Position numbers and translations under genes: made by a program. This document shows positions 48,365 to 59,970 of a DNA stretch of 64,000 nucleotides, in pieces. Within the stretch, counting starts at the first letter, position 1. Each line of letters begins with the position of its first letter. The stretch spans positions 17,592,358 through 17,656,357 of the forward strand of contig NC_050475.1 of NCBI RefSeq assembly GCF_013373865.1, read 5' to 3'. Under the pieces are notes generated by a model. The model was not told where the DNA came from. It saw nothing but the letters and a program-made list of their open reading frames with translations, and made no database searches. The DNA is from Monomorium pharaonis (lineage: Eukaryota > Arthropoda > Insecta > Hymenoptera > Formicidae).

Positions 48365-51300
48365 GTGAGTATTAACATTATTTTACGTGCACCGCGTGTG
48401 AATTGTTGTTATTATTACCTCGTATTATTACCTCATATTATTACCTTACTTATGCAATTCTTTATTTATATAACAGATGTTCAAATTTAGTCGCATCTAC
48501 ATTAATAATTGATTAATGATACTTCTAATAACTTCTAATATATTTCTAATACTTCTTGTAACGTTATAATTATGATTATAAATATTATTATACAATTATG
48601 TAAATAATAAATTTATTATTTTATTTTTATATAATTATTTTATTATTATTTATTATTATACAATATGTTAAGTGAGTGCATATGCCGTATCACGTGTCGT
48701 GACCCCAGTGAGAAATAATAATCGAAAATCAAATCGACGCTGAATTTATGTACTTTCGATGCAAATTCGATGTTGTTTTAATGAATCATCTTTCACTGGG
48801 ACGATCACCAATTTTTAAATATACTGCTTATTTGCTATTTCTTTCTTGGATCAAAATTTTATCGATGCTTTATGTGTATTAAAATATAATTCTATAAATA
48901 TAGTTTTTTGTTTACAAAGTAAGTTTGAGATCTAGAAGAAAATATAGAAAATTAAGAATAAGATAATTATATTAAGTCATATAAATCCATGCAAATTAAA
49001 AAATAAACGTGCAAATTTATGCAAAGAAATGTATAAATTACATAATAAAAAGTAAATTAAATACATTAATAAATATATTTAAAATCGGTTTACGGTTACA
49101 GAGTTTTTTTCCGAATCTATAATTAATATTTTTATCTCCAGCTTTATTTAAAAAATTCAATTTATAAAAAATATATAAAATAAAGATGTATTTAATGGTG
49201 TATATAAATGTATTTAAATGTATTTAAATGTATTTTTTATTGACAAAATTAACATGAAAAGCATACTTGTACAAAAAATTACAAATTAAAAATAACTATT
49301 TTACTTTATTTTTCAAGAATGTTCTTGCTATAAAATTTTAATTGGTAAATTTCAAGATACCTGGTACATAAATAATAAAATACTAGAAATATACTTTAAA
49401 ATCAATTAATTTCTTATTCTCATTTATTATCATGTTATATTAATCATGTTATATCATTAATAAAATAATATAATAACAAAATACAGTTGAAACTTATTGT
49501 TGCCAGTGATAAATTATTCAAAAATAATAACTCAGACTTAGTGAATTCGATCCAACTGACAATTTTATTATAAATTAAAGTATTAAATACAAGTACGTTG
49601 CGACTTCGTCATTAGGTCCTTCTCAAGTACAGAATTGACGAAATTTACAAAGAAACAAGGTCAATGAACTTGTAGCCGCAAGTCACGGATCATACATTGC
49701 GTAGAATAAATGAACAAATAATTAAATAAAATATAATTAAACAATAAATGAATAACTACATAAAATATAGGTTTAAATAGGTTTAAAAATTAATTTAAAA
49801 CGCTCAAAAACTTACATGTTTTGTACATCAAATGTTAACAAGTTATAATATAAAAAAAGTATAAAAACTGGAATCAATATAAATTACTAGTGTGAAAAAA
49901 AATATTGAAAAAAGTTCACACAACATCCAGAACAAGTAGAACACGTGGACGATAGTAATAAAAACAGCGTTTCAATTCGGAGAACAAAGCATCCAAAGTT
50001 TTAGATTTTAGGGAATTCCGTATATATTTGCAGATTGTGTTCGTTGGATTTCACCTTCTTATTGATTAACCCCAATCACTAAACATTCTTGAAAACTTTG
50101 TATAAGTATAATATTTAAAATATGTAATGTTGGTGATTTTAATTTAATGTGTTCATATTGAGAATGAGACTTGAATCAGGAGATATTGCATCTTACAAGG
50201 GAACGGTCGAAAGTACCCTTCATCGACTTTAATGAGTTTTGGATATATTGTAGAGCATAAAAAATATTGGACCCATATTTTTTTAGCAGTGTATCTCAAC
50301 GTTTAAAGATTGAAACCACCATTCAAATATAACGCATTTTTTCGTTTTTGCGTACATCTTTAAAAATATAAGGTTTATGAAAAAATGTTCTATACAAAAA
50401 AGTGTTATGGCATTTTATATTCTTTACAATAGTATATTTGTTTTTTAAAACTTTAAAATTTTTAATTTACCCCCACTTACATCCCTTATTTTGCAAAATT
50501 TAAAAAATTTTGTAAAAACAAAAATTAAAGAGCATTAAAAGCTAAATTTATTCAAATATAATAATGTATGGGTTCCATTTAATTTTTGAGAAAACAAGAT
50601 GATAATCTTATGCTATAGGCGCTGCACTAGAAGTAGCGTTGTATTATTTCTTTAGTCGCGTCGCAATAACTGTATCTTCTGCATGTATTTTTGTATTAAT
50701 CACGAAAAAATGTCGCTTTGAGAAAAAATGCGTTTAAAGTTTAGTTGTTTTCGATGTAACGTAGAAAATTTTGAGACTGTAAGTAATAGTTAGAATCTGG
50801 GAATTCAATTAAAACATAAAATATAATAAGTTGATAAAAGCCAGCACCTGATATGTGTGTGCAAATTAATTGTTTATGTATTATTAAAAATGTTTAAACG
50901 TATTGCAACACGAACGCAATCTAATATATTAATATACAATGTGCATTGTATCAAATTGCAGACATAGGTATTTTAAAGTTCTCTCAGCAAAAGCTTTTGC
51001 ATCTAAATAACAAATGTATATGCCAATAATTTAATAGACATTTATCATGTATATGTTATACGTATATTAATATACGAATAAATTATGCATCTGGTCCATA
51101 ACAATTGAATTAGTAATTCAATTCTAATCGAGTACTGCTAAAGAATGAATCAAATATATTTTTTTATCTCAAGATTTGACTTTCGATCTCAGAAAAATCG
51201 TACTTTGTTCGGTACGCCAACACAGAACCCGTTCGTCCTTCGCTGGCTTTTTCTCTGTAGCACATTACCTGCTTGAGAAAATATTTTTCTTCGTTCCTTA

Positions 51301-54300
51301 AGGTCGGGCGAATTCCTTCGCTCGGACATAAAAACGGCGCGCATAATTGAAAATGAATTTGAGTAAGTGTATCCACATACAAACACACGCAAACACGCGC
51401 ATATGTAGGCTTGTTACGGCATCGAGGGCGTATGCTGTAAGAACAGAGACGTCGCAGCTTACTTTCGTTATCAAATAAATACGGGAGGATGTACCTGACT
51501 CGTCAAGCAAATGGCAGTCTTAACAGAACGCTATTCGAATTGCATGACGAGCCAAGCGCGGAGCGCTCTATATGGCAAATCCGTTATTTTTCTTTCGCGT
51601 GTCGTGTTTGTGGAAAATCACACGAGAACAACAATTTTAATTTTCATGAGTCACGGGTTCAGAAAAAAATTACAAAAAAAAAACGTTAATTCTTTGCGGC
51701 AAATGATGAAGAAGGAAATTCCCGTCCGGAACGCAAGAAGGATGCAGCGCGTGGCGGTTGATGACGATGTCACGGAAATTCCACGGTTATTACCGTACTT
51801 TTCGACATGATTTACGACTGTATGTCGAAACATATTTGCAAATTCTATGTTGCGCGTCTCGCTGGCTTGCGATGAGATAGAAATTATTCGTACAATCGGA
51901 CAAACAATTTTACAATACACATAATTGCCGCGGGAAAATTAGCCATAACGTTAGATCGTCGATCACGAAAAGCATTCCGGGACGTTTTGCGAATCAAAGT
52001 ATATTTTTACGACAAACGGATTAACGGGGGCAACGGTACTACTTCTTACAGTAGAGACTTATCACTTATACAACGTAAGGGCAACCTATAATCTAGATTC
52101 TAGAAAATTCGTTAATATTACACTCGCGAAGAAAGTGAGATTGTAAGTTGCAAGAAAATCACTCTACATCGTGAGACATAATTATACAAACTGTGTTATG
52201 GTGTCCGATTGCTTCAGTCGCACGTCACTGCGACGCACTTTGTGCAACGTACACACATCCCTTCGGCAATAAACTTTTATGCGATATAAAGCAGGAAAAA
52301 AAAATTATCCGCGCGTCTTGTCATTGATTTGCGGTAAATATCGTAATAACTCAAAGAAAGAAAAGGATCATCTTAGTTCTCTCAGTCAGGAGATTTTGCG
52401 TCTTGCTTGATACATCGAGCATCTTGAACGCATACAATTAGAGATAAGCTCCCGCGCAACCGTCCGTCGCCGACACGTGTCGCGAATGTCGACGTCAAAA
52501 TATTACATATGCATCTTTAAAAATAAATACGCTCGGTATTAATGGCCGTAGAGTCACCGCATCGCTGCAGGTGCAGGTCGAATCTATTAACGCGACGGAG
52601 CGAACAAGATTACAAGACGAGTATCGTATAGCTACAAACGCGTGTGAGGAACCGCATTTTTCCGACGAGAACGAGTTCTCAGTCGCATGCGGTCTTTTAA
52701 TGAGACGGCCACTTTTCCTTTCTGCAACGAGCGCGGGAGTTGCGAAATTCTTCAGCGAGTCATACCGCGGGCGCCGCCCGTCCGTTGTTTTTTCGTCAGG
52801 ATAATGGATTTTGTTTTTGTAGAAGTCGCGAATCGCGAAATCGCGGGAACGGGGGACATTGTTCTCGGACAGGAAAGATCGGGACCACCGCGGTGATCCT
52901 GGCGAGAGAGGAGCAGACACCGCAATGACAGACAAGACCGGGAGAAAGAAGTACACATACATCGTGTTTGTAAAACTTGACGGATCGAATCGGCAAAGGA
53001 AACTAGATCGGCTGGTTTCGAAATAAATGTGCCAACGAATAAATGTCGATCGATTAAAAACACTAATCCTTCTACTTTACACAGGTATATCTAGCAAATT
53101 TCCGTGTCCTCTTAACTTTCTTGAGCGATTTTATTACAATGAAGTTGCAATAGTAACGACAGTTGTCTTTCTCAACGGGCATTAAACCATTGGCGTTTAG
53201 AATTATACTTTGCCAGTCAAAGTTAATTATACACAGTACTATATAGAAATACCAAAGGTCTTATTTACTTCGAAATTGAGAATTTAAACTCATTTAGAAT
53301 GTTGAACAAAGATCACCATTTATCGCCACTTTCCGATTTTTTTTTAGGTAACATTCCTATGATTAAAAGCCTGAGATTAAATTCCATCTGTTTAACTGAA
53401 CTTTACTCTCAAACTCAGAAAAAAATCCTTTATCCTCTGCCGCTAATTGATCAAAGATTACTGACGTCTCGATTTTCGAAGGATTGAAAAAGAAATCTAT
53501 TCTCTTCATTCTAATTTGTTTGAAGACTCTGTAATTAGCAAAACATCTATTTGACACATCTTGAAAATATTACTAAAACGCAAACAGCCAATCAATACAA
53601 TTATTATAATATTGCTATTACCTAGAAGCATTCAGTTAGCTCTTACGTCATAAAATCAAATATTGACATATTTAATGCATCAAAAGTGTTGGCTACTGAA
53701 TATGTACTACTGAATATTGTACAACATTGATGATGAAATCATTACGCAGTCCAATTTTTACAGAGCACGTGAAGCTGGACGATGCGTAATGTTAACGAGA
53801 TATAGTTACTCAGGATGATCATTTTGAAGTACTATTCTGCAAAACATTGGTCATAGGAACGCTATAGTCTGATAAAGTAAGTTATTCTTATCTTTGATTG
53901 TATAATCAAAAATGAAGATAATAGAGAATCCTACCCTAATTTCCATGTATTTTTTTATGAACGTGTGTTTTTCCTCTTTCGTCTGGCATTGTATGTTTTT
54001 TTGTCTTATTTCCGTATGAAAATTGTTTACACAAAGAAGATAATAAAATCTTCTGTATTCCTTCCACGTATGATTTAGAGAAATTTGTGGATAACTCTTG
54101 AATAAAAAAGTCACGTTTTGCAAAATTTATCTTCGCAACTACCGCAGTGAATTATAAAAGTCAGGTAAAATACAACGTCGCATTTGACGTCAGCATTTTC
54201 TCAAGGCTAAAAAATAAAATCCGTATTCGCTACTGAGTAAAGATCGCAGTAGGGCAAGCGGGAAGAGAGGCGCAAAGGCTGCTACAAAGTTTCTGAGCTC

Positions 54301-55324
54301 ATGGAAAAACCATTTAAACCGCTGGTATGTTTCCGATCTGTTTGGAAATCAGTGAAAGGACAGTAATTTAATCTTGAGAAGGGACATGGCATTCACAAAA
54401 CTTGACGTCGAGCGTGTCGCAGATCGAGATCGAGTCGCGTGCCTCGCGATTCAAACCGAGAATTCGTCGAGGTGTGCAGACCGTTCAGTTTGTTTTTGCT
54501 ATGCGTTTCACAATCCATTTGCTAGTGACAACACTTTAAAAAATATCACGATAACAGTGTGTGACTAATTTTGATTTTTTATTCATTTTTTCTAAATAAT
54601 CATATATCCTCATCTGTAACGTACAGAAAAGAATAATTAATTTTATCAGGATTTTTCTTAAAAAATATTTTTAACCCATTTTTTTAAATAATTTTTTCTA
54701 TTATTAATTAATACAAAAAGATAGAAAATTGACAAATAAAAGCTAATTGATCTCACTCTCTTTCTTTTTCTCTTTCTGCTTTAAAATAATTAAAAAAAAT
54801 TTTATATAAAATTAAATATAGCACGTTTTTTTATTATTTGAATCTTTAATTAATAGATTATAATGATATTATAAAATTTAATTCTAAAATGTTTCAAAAT
54901 AAACATTAAATCTCTTAAATCTTCTCTAATTATCCGTGTCATCTTGCATACATAGTAGACATCAAATTTGACAAACTCATCGATGACTATTAATTATATA
55001 ATATAAAGAAATATGATTCTATTCGGCTTCTGTATTTCCTAGTTTTGCAACGAACGTAACACGTGTTGCTTAAACCGTACACTTAAATCGCGTTGCCCAA
55101 GCAATAAATATAATCTTTTCAAACGATATCTATAATAATCGGCAATCTTATGTAATAATATCAATTGAACTATAACAACACTGTTTTTCTCTACCGCAAA
55201 ACGCATTGTCGGTTTTATAACAAGCCCGGGCGACGTAAAGCGTATTAGACCATGAGCACAAATGACTTCGCTTTAACAAGAATTGAAGTAGCAAAACAAT
55301 GACAAAGCACTGCTTTAATTTTAG
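48365..55324 (+). other. Presumed elongase B intron 1 / upstream region
   Basis: AT-rich for 48.4-51.1 kb, with a repeat-like block at about 49550-50060 and a foldback relative at 50195. A CpG-rich block at about 51180-53060 could be regulatory or hold alternative first exons; its frames (up to 155 codons on -) have no recognisable family. A small hairpin lies at 53742-53793 (CATTACGCA ... TGCGTAATG). The stretch ends in the acceptor TTTAATTTTAG at 55324. No other gene recognised. Confidence 0.5.
50195..50560. mobile_element. Diverged relative of the 32142-33915 foldback
   Basis: Starts ACAAGGGAACGGTCGAAAGT, like the ends of the composite foldback. It keeps the same order of inner blocks, namely a TTTTAATGAG-like stretch, a run on GTTTAAAGATTGAAACCACC, CGCATTTTTTCGTTTTTGCG and a TATGAAAAAATGTTCTATAC stretch. 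The matching right arm is not obvious, so it seems to be a half element or a strongly diverged copy. Confidence 0.45.
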
Positions 55325-56759
55325 ATGGCGCAACTAGTACAAATAATTTACGATGGTTATCGGGACCTGATGGACAACAAAAGCGATCCGAGGGTCAACG
55401 ATTGGCCGATGATGAGCGGTCCATTTCCCACATTGGCGATCTGCTTATTCTACGCCTACTTCGTTAAGGTCTTGGGACCAAAATTGATGGAGAATCGAAA
55501 ACCCTTCGATCTCAGAAGAATAATGATATGGTACAATCTCTTTCAAGTAGTATTCTCCACGTGGTTGTTCAACGAAGTAAGTTGCTTAATAAGTCTATGC
55601 TCATGCAGAAGAAGCTTATCAAGGTATTTCATCTTTTTTTTTCTCTTCTTCGCAGAGCGTGGTCGGGGGCTGGGGAGGAAGATATTCCATTAGATGTCAA
55701 CCAGTCGATTATTCAAATGATCCGATAGCGTTGCGCATGGCACGAGGTTGCTGGTGGTACTACATCTCCAAGTTTATCGAGCTCACAGACACAATCTTCT
55801 TTGTATTGAGAAAGAAGAATGATCACATTACCACTCTCCATGTCATCCATCACGGCTGCATGCCCATGTCCGTCTGGTTCGGAGTTAAATTTACCCCCGG
55901 TAAGCATGCGATCGTTATTTTTGATTTGCAGAACACAATCGATTAGTATCAATCATGTCAATATTCAAGTTTATATATGAAATTGTATTGCCGATATAAA
56001 AAAAGAAATCATATTTCGCAAAAATGCATATGGAAATTTAAATTTATTTAAAATTAATTTCACGCTTATTTTATTTTAATTTATTTTAATTAAAAGGTTT
56101 TTAATTCTTTCGCCCTTGCTCAATCTGTTTAAAATACGCTTCTTATTTTTTTAATAGTAACATAAACAGTCTCAGGTTTTCACCGCAGTTTGCAATAAAT
56201 TTCAGATAATATTCAATTCCGTTAATAAAATTGATAAGATGCAGCCTACTAATATTTATGATCTCTATTTTTTACAGGTGGCCATAGTACATTCTTCGGT
56301 TTTCTGAACACCTTCGTACACATCGTTATGTATTCGTATTATCTCCTAGCTGCGCTCGGACCGCAAATACAGCCATACCTGTGGTGGAAGAAATATCTGA
56401 CTACTTTGCAAATGATCCAGTTCATTCTCGTAATGATCCATGCATTCCAATTGCTTTTCATCGATTGCAATTACCCGAAGGCCTTTGTCTGGTGGATCGG
56501 CATGCACGCCGTAATGTTCTATTTCCTCTTCCGTGACTTCTATAACGAAGCGTACAAGAAGAAGAAGAATTCGAAGAACACGCCAGACAAGCAAAAGAAC
56601 GATGAAAAGAAGCATAACGCGCACAAAGACGATCTCAAGGAGAACGACAACGAAAAGGGCGTGATATATGCAAACCAGTACAAAATGGCCACTGGTTACA
56701 TCTCGGACAGTGGCCTTAGAAATCGCGTTTTCATTAATAATCGGGGCTTTGATGAATAA
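55325..56759 (+). CDS. Very-long-chain fatty acid elongase, ELOVL1/7 type (paralogue B)
   Basis: Coding exons are 55325-55576, 55656-55899 and 56278-56759 (84 aa, then 81 aa plus a split Gly codon, then 159 aa = 325 aa). Introns are 79 bp and 378 bp, both GT-AG. It is an ER multi-pass elongase condensing enzyme. Motifs seen are NKSDPRVNDWPMM (18-30), KVLGPKLMENRKPFDLRR (48-65), YNLFQVVFS, RCQPVDYSN (97-105), TDTIFFVLRKK (128-138), the catalytic HVIHH box (H146, H149, H150) followed by GCMPMSVWFGVKFTPGGH, and NTFVHIVMYSYYLL (176-189). After the last membrane segment comes a long, charged, Lys-rich cytosolic tail (about 265-310) ending in RVFINNRGFDE. It is closer to the canonical insect form than paralogue A and lacks A's N-terminal extension. 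ATG lies directly after a splice acceptor. Confidence 0.96.
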
Positions 56760-56879
56760 TTAGAAACCTCCGATTTAAAGAGACTTCAATCGTGTCGATA
56801 CATTCGACTGCGAATTATCGCCATTTTTAGAGCACTTTGCCACGTTGCACCGCAGTCGCTATCCTCGAGGTTGTAATTG

Positions 56880-56899
56880 AATAAAAGTGGTCCAATAAA
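56880..56899 (+). terminator. Poly(A) signals of elongase B
   Basis: Two AATAAA hexamers (56880-56885 and 56894-56899) lie about 120-140 nt after the stop codon, an expected position for a short insect 3' UTR. Confidence 0.65.
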
Positions 56900-57424
56900 T
56901 AAAAGATATGAAACATATGAGAGGAAAGGCGAAGTTAAACGACTGCCGGAATTTTTGAAGGTCTGAGTAGCGTTTCTCCTTGGTGCTTCGCGGCGAAGTC
57001 TTTTACGTGTATAAAAATTTTCTCGCGCTTTGTATGTATATTATATGTATGAACGGGTGTACATATACGAATGTGTGTATACTAATTTGTGTATGTGTGA
57101 TATATGTAGTTTCTCGAAAACTGAAAACAGACTGGACAAAGCGCTGTAACGAAATTGCCAAAATGACAAAACATGTTATTCTTTCCAGTTAAGATATCGA
57201 AACGCATTCTTCTGTAGCTTTTTTCCGAAAGAGGTGGCTTTTAAAGGGGTGGTTTTTATAAATATTTTATAGACCGCTTAGGATTAATTCCGCATTTGCT
57301 CACGTCTCCCTCTTTCAAAATAGAGTAGTAATGTATCGAACTCTTGCCGCGTTTCCTATCAAAAGAGTGAAAAAGAAAATACAATATTTATTTTGTATGA
57401 ACAGGAATATTTAGCGAGAAATTA
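56900..57424. other. Sequence after elongase B
   Basis: A mildly CpG-containing tail to about 57370, possibly the end of a longer 3' UTR. The 70-codon frame at 56980-57192 is not recognisable. No gene called. Confidence 0.5.
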
Positions 57425-57626
57425 CACTGACAAAAAAATATTGTTAATTTGACAAAATTTTCCAACTAAATTAATATTTTGTCAATTCAAGAATTTATGC
57501 ATTTAACTTAAATGCACAAATTTCAATTCAAGTATTTATATAATTAATTGAAATATATAAATAATTGAATAGACAAAATTTAATTTAGTTAAAAAATTTA
57601 GTAAAATTAACATTTTTTTCTCAGTG
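57425..57626. mobile_element. Miniature TA-flanked element, CACTGA ends (copy 2)
   Basis: Begins CACTGACAAAAAAATATTGT and ends TTTTTTTCTCAGTG, flanked by TA at 57423-57424 and 57627-57628. The inner inverted blocks TTAATTTGACAAAATTTT / AATTTAGTAAAATTAA match copy 1 at 15140-15348 in order and size. Confidence 0.75.
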
Positions 57627-57628
57627 TA

Positions 57629-58203
57629 TAATTTGTTATATTGATTTAACGTGAAGTATTTCGAAAATGTATTTAAATGCACGACAATGATATGATACAA
57701 AATCTAAATAAAACAAAACAGAAAATTTGTTAATTAAAGATAGGAATTTACGCTATGTATTTGGACAAATATTTATTTATTATTATTTTGCAATATTAAA
57801 TTTTTAGAAAAAAGTATCTTATTTTTATCCATAATCCTATTTTCTCAGAGAGGACTTTTTCTTACTTTATATATTCCTATTTTTAAATTAGATATTCTAA
57901 TTCTAATATTTTTATAAACATATTCGTTGTGATAAAATTAATATTTATATACATATACTGATTTCAAAATTAACTATGTTAAGCTTTATTCGTTTATACA
58001 TAAAAAGCAACATTTAATCTAAAAATTTCTTTTACTATATCTTTTAATATAAATGTGTAGTGTATTTCAATAAATTATAGATAAATATTTCTTTTAAGCT
58101 CTTGTAAAAATCTACATTTTATATTTTCCTCCTATCAGTATAATGTAAAAAGAAATTATTTATCTTAAAATATAAAATATATTCTTGCTTTTATGACACA
58201 ATA
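57629..58203. other. AT-rich spacer, nothing recognised
   Basis: AT-rich with no long frame and no evident repeat structure. Confidence 0.7.
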
Positions 58204-58409
58204 CACTGGAACCCCGCGTTAGCGTACTCCGCGTTAGCGGAAACTATCCCCTCCATATGCACTCGGCCCACATGAGTAGCGTGTGTGGGGATAGCAATGA
58301 GCAATGCAGTCGCGTATTTCACGGAGTGGGAGTGAAACCAAGCAATAGGAGATAACCCCGCGTTAGCGGACCAAAGCCCCGAACAGTCCGCTAACGCGGG
58401 GTTCCAGTG
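58204..58409. mobile_element. Pogo/Tc1-type MITE with perfect terminal repeats
   Basis: Starts CACTGGAACCCCGCGTTAGC and ends with its exact inverted copy, flanked by TA duplications (58202-58203, 58410-58411). The core GCGTTAGCGG motif is repeated inside near both ends. The 206-bp interior is GC-rich compared with its surroundings and non-coding. TA target and the CACTGGAACC-type terminus suggest a pogo-like member of Tc1/mariner. Perfect ends suggest recent mobility. Confidence 0.85.
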
Positions 58410-58450
58410 TACTGTTATTTAATATTTAAAATATAAAAATAATTTTATAC

Positions 58451-58457
58451 ACACACA

Positions 58458-58534
<77 letters not shown>

Positions 58535-58541
58535 TCTCTCT
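58451..58541. repeat. (AC)n-(TC)n compound microsatellite
   Basis: A short AC run passes into a long TC run with a few interruptions at the end. Confidence 0.95.
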
Positions 58542-59424
58542 TTAACGTAAAAATCACTCACATTTAACCCTTTGCCTACACATGGGGTTACGGTAACCCC
58601 AGTCAATTTTGAAATGCCCGCTACTTAAAAGTATTTAGCAAGGGAACGCTGGGACGGGGGGGAGAAGTTTAAACTGTACTCTACTTATTCCTCTTTGGAC
58701 GTTATCAGTGTTCTAAAAACAACAGAAGTAGGAGCATCGAAAGTGTGTGTTGGGGTTACAGTTACCTTATGTGTAGGGAATATAACAAAAAGTGAAAAAG
58801 TTCCAAATTTGAAGAGTAAGTAAAAGTTATTTTTTTGTTCATTAAGTATCATTTACGCATACAGTACTTATATATGTATATTACCAATGTCGCGATCACT
58901 TTGCAAAAATATACTGCAATTGTAGCATTACAAATTAAAATTTTTTTCTATAACAAATAAAATTTTTTGTAATAAATATTTTTTGTATTAATAATTATAT
59001 TTTTGTGTATTAATAATTATATATTTTAAATAAATATTACTATTTTCTTTTACTATTGTGCTTAAACTGCATTCATTTCTTACTAAATTCATATTACGAA
59101 ATAAATATATTTTTTGAACAGAATCAAAAAACTGATGATAGATTCTTAAAGTACAACTCTTCCCCTTTCCATTGATCACCATTATAATTATTTTATCTGT
59201 TTTCTTTTCTAATAAATACGGGCGTTTGAAAAAAAGACAAATTTTTACAAAAATGTTTCGTTCCTTTCTCATTCTTTTTAAAAAATCTCTTTTTTTTAAT
59301 ATCTTTGATTGAATTTATAGAATTGAAAATCTTTTTACACATTTAAAGTACGTACACAAATAAATCCGAGGGCAATTAGATCAAGAACAAAAATGCAAAA
59401 AAATTTTTTACAGTTTATTTGTTC

Positions 59425-59780
59425 ATAAAAGTATTTGCTTTAAAATACAAGTTATGTAGCTTATACATTCAAAGAAATGGTATCGCAGTTCGGAATAGAT
59501 TGAGGATTAAGACTATATTCGTCAAATTACGATTACAAACCGTAAAAAAAATTTAAGTTATTTATTGGATAACATTTTGTTCATTTAAGCGCTTTCTACA
59601 GATTTTTTAGTGAAAGCGCTTAATAATGAACAAAATTTGATCCAATAAATAACTTTTTTTACGGCTTGTAATCGTAATTTGACGAATATAGTCTTATCAT
59701 CTCCTCAATCTATTCCGAACTGTGTACCATTTATTTGTACGTATAAGCTACATAACTTGTATTTTAAAACATATTTTTAT
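59425..59780. mobile_element. Foldback element
   Basis: Arms about 59425-59595 and 59617-59780 are inverted copies: ACAAGTTATGTAGCTTATAC, CAGTTCGGAATAGATTGAGG, ATATTCGTCAAATTACGATT and AAGCGCTTTC near the centre all have inverted partners. Sequence just outside the left arm (about 59330-59460) also recurs as a direct copy at about 60058-60180, so the area has duplicated. Confidence 0.75.
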
Positions 59781-59847
59781 AAACACAAGGATAAATGAAT
59801 AACTCTACATTATCGACTTCGATCAAGTTTGACAGGCTGTTTATTAT

Positions 59848-59967
59848 GGCTGTATTCCATTTAGCGTTCACAGCGCTGTGAACATCATTTCATCCTTGTT
59901 GTTTATCATAATTAAATAAGAACAAATAATGCTTACAAACGCTGTAAGCGCCAAAGGAAACGCAGCC
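59848..59967. mobile_element. 120-bp MITE with GGCTG(C/T)RTT ends
   Basis: The left end GGCTGTATTCCATTTAGCGT is inverted at the right end (reverse complement GGCTGCGTTTCCTTTGGCGC). It is flanked by TAT on both sides (59845-59847, 59968-59970). A 3-bp target and this terminus recall PIF/Harbinger-like MITEs. Assignment is tentative. Confidence 0.6.
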
Positions 59968-59970
59968 TAT

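Noticed and set aside
52495..52962. 155-codon frame on - (and four overlapping + frames)
   Set aside because: It lies in a CpG-rich block where stops are rare. There is no family resemblance, and overlapping frames on both strands are equally open.
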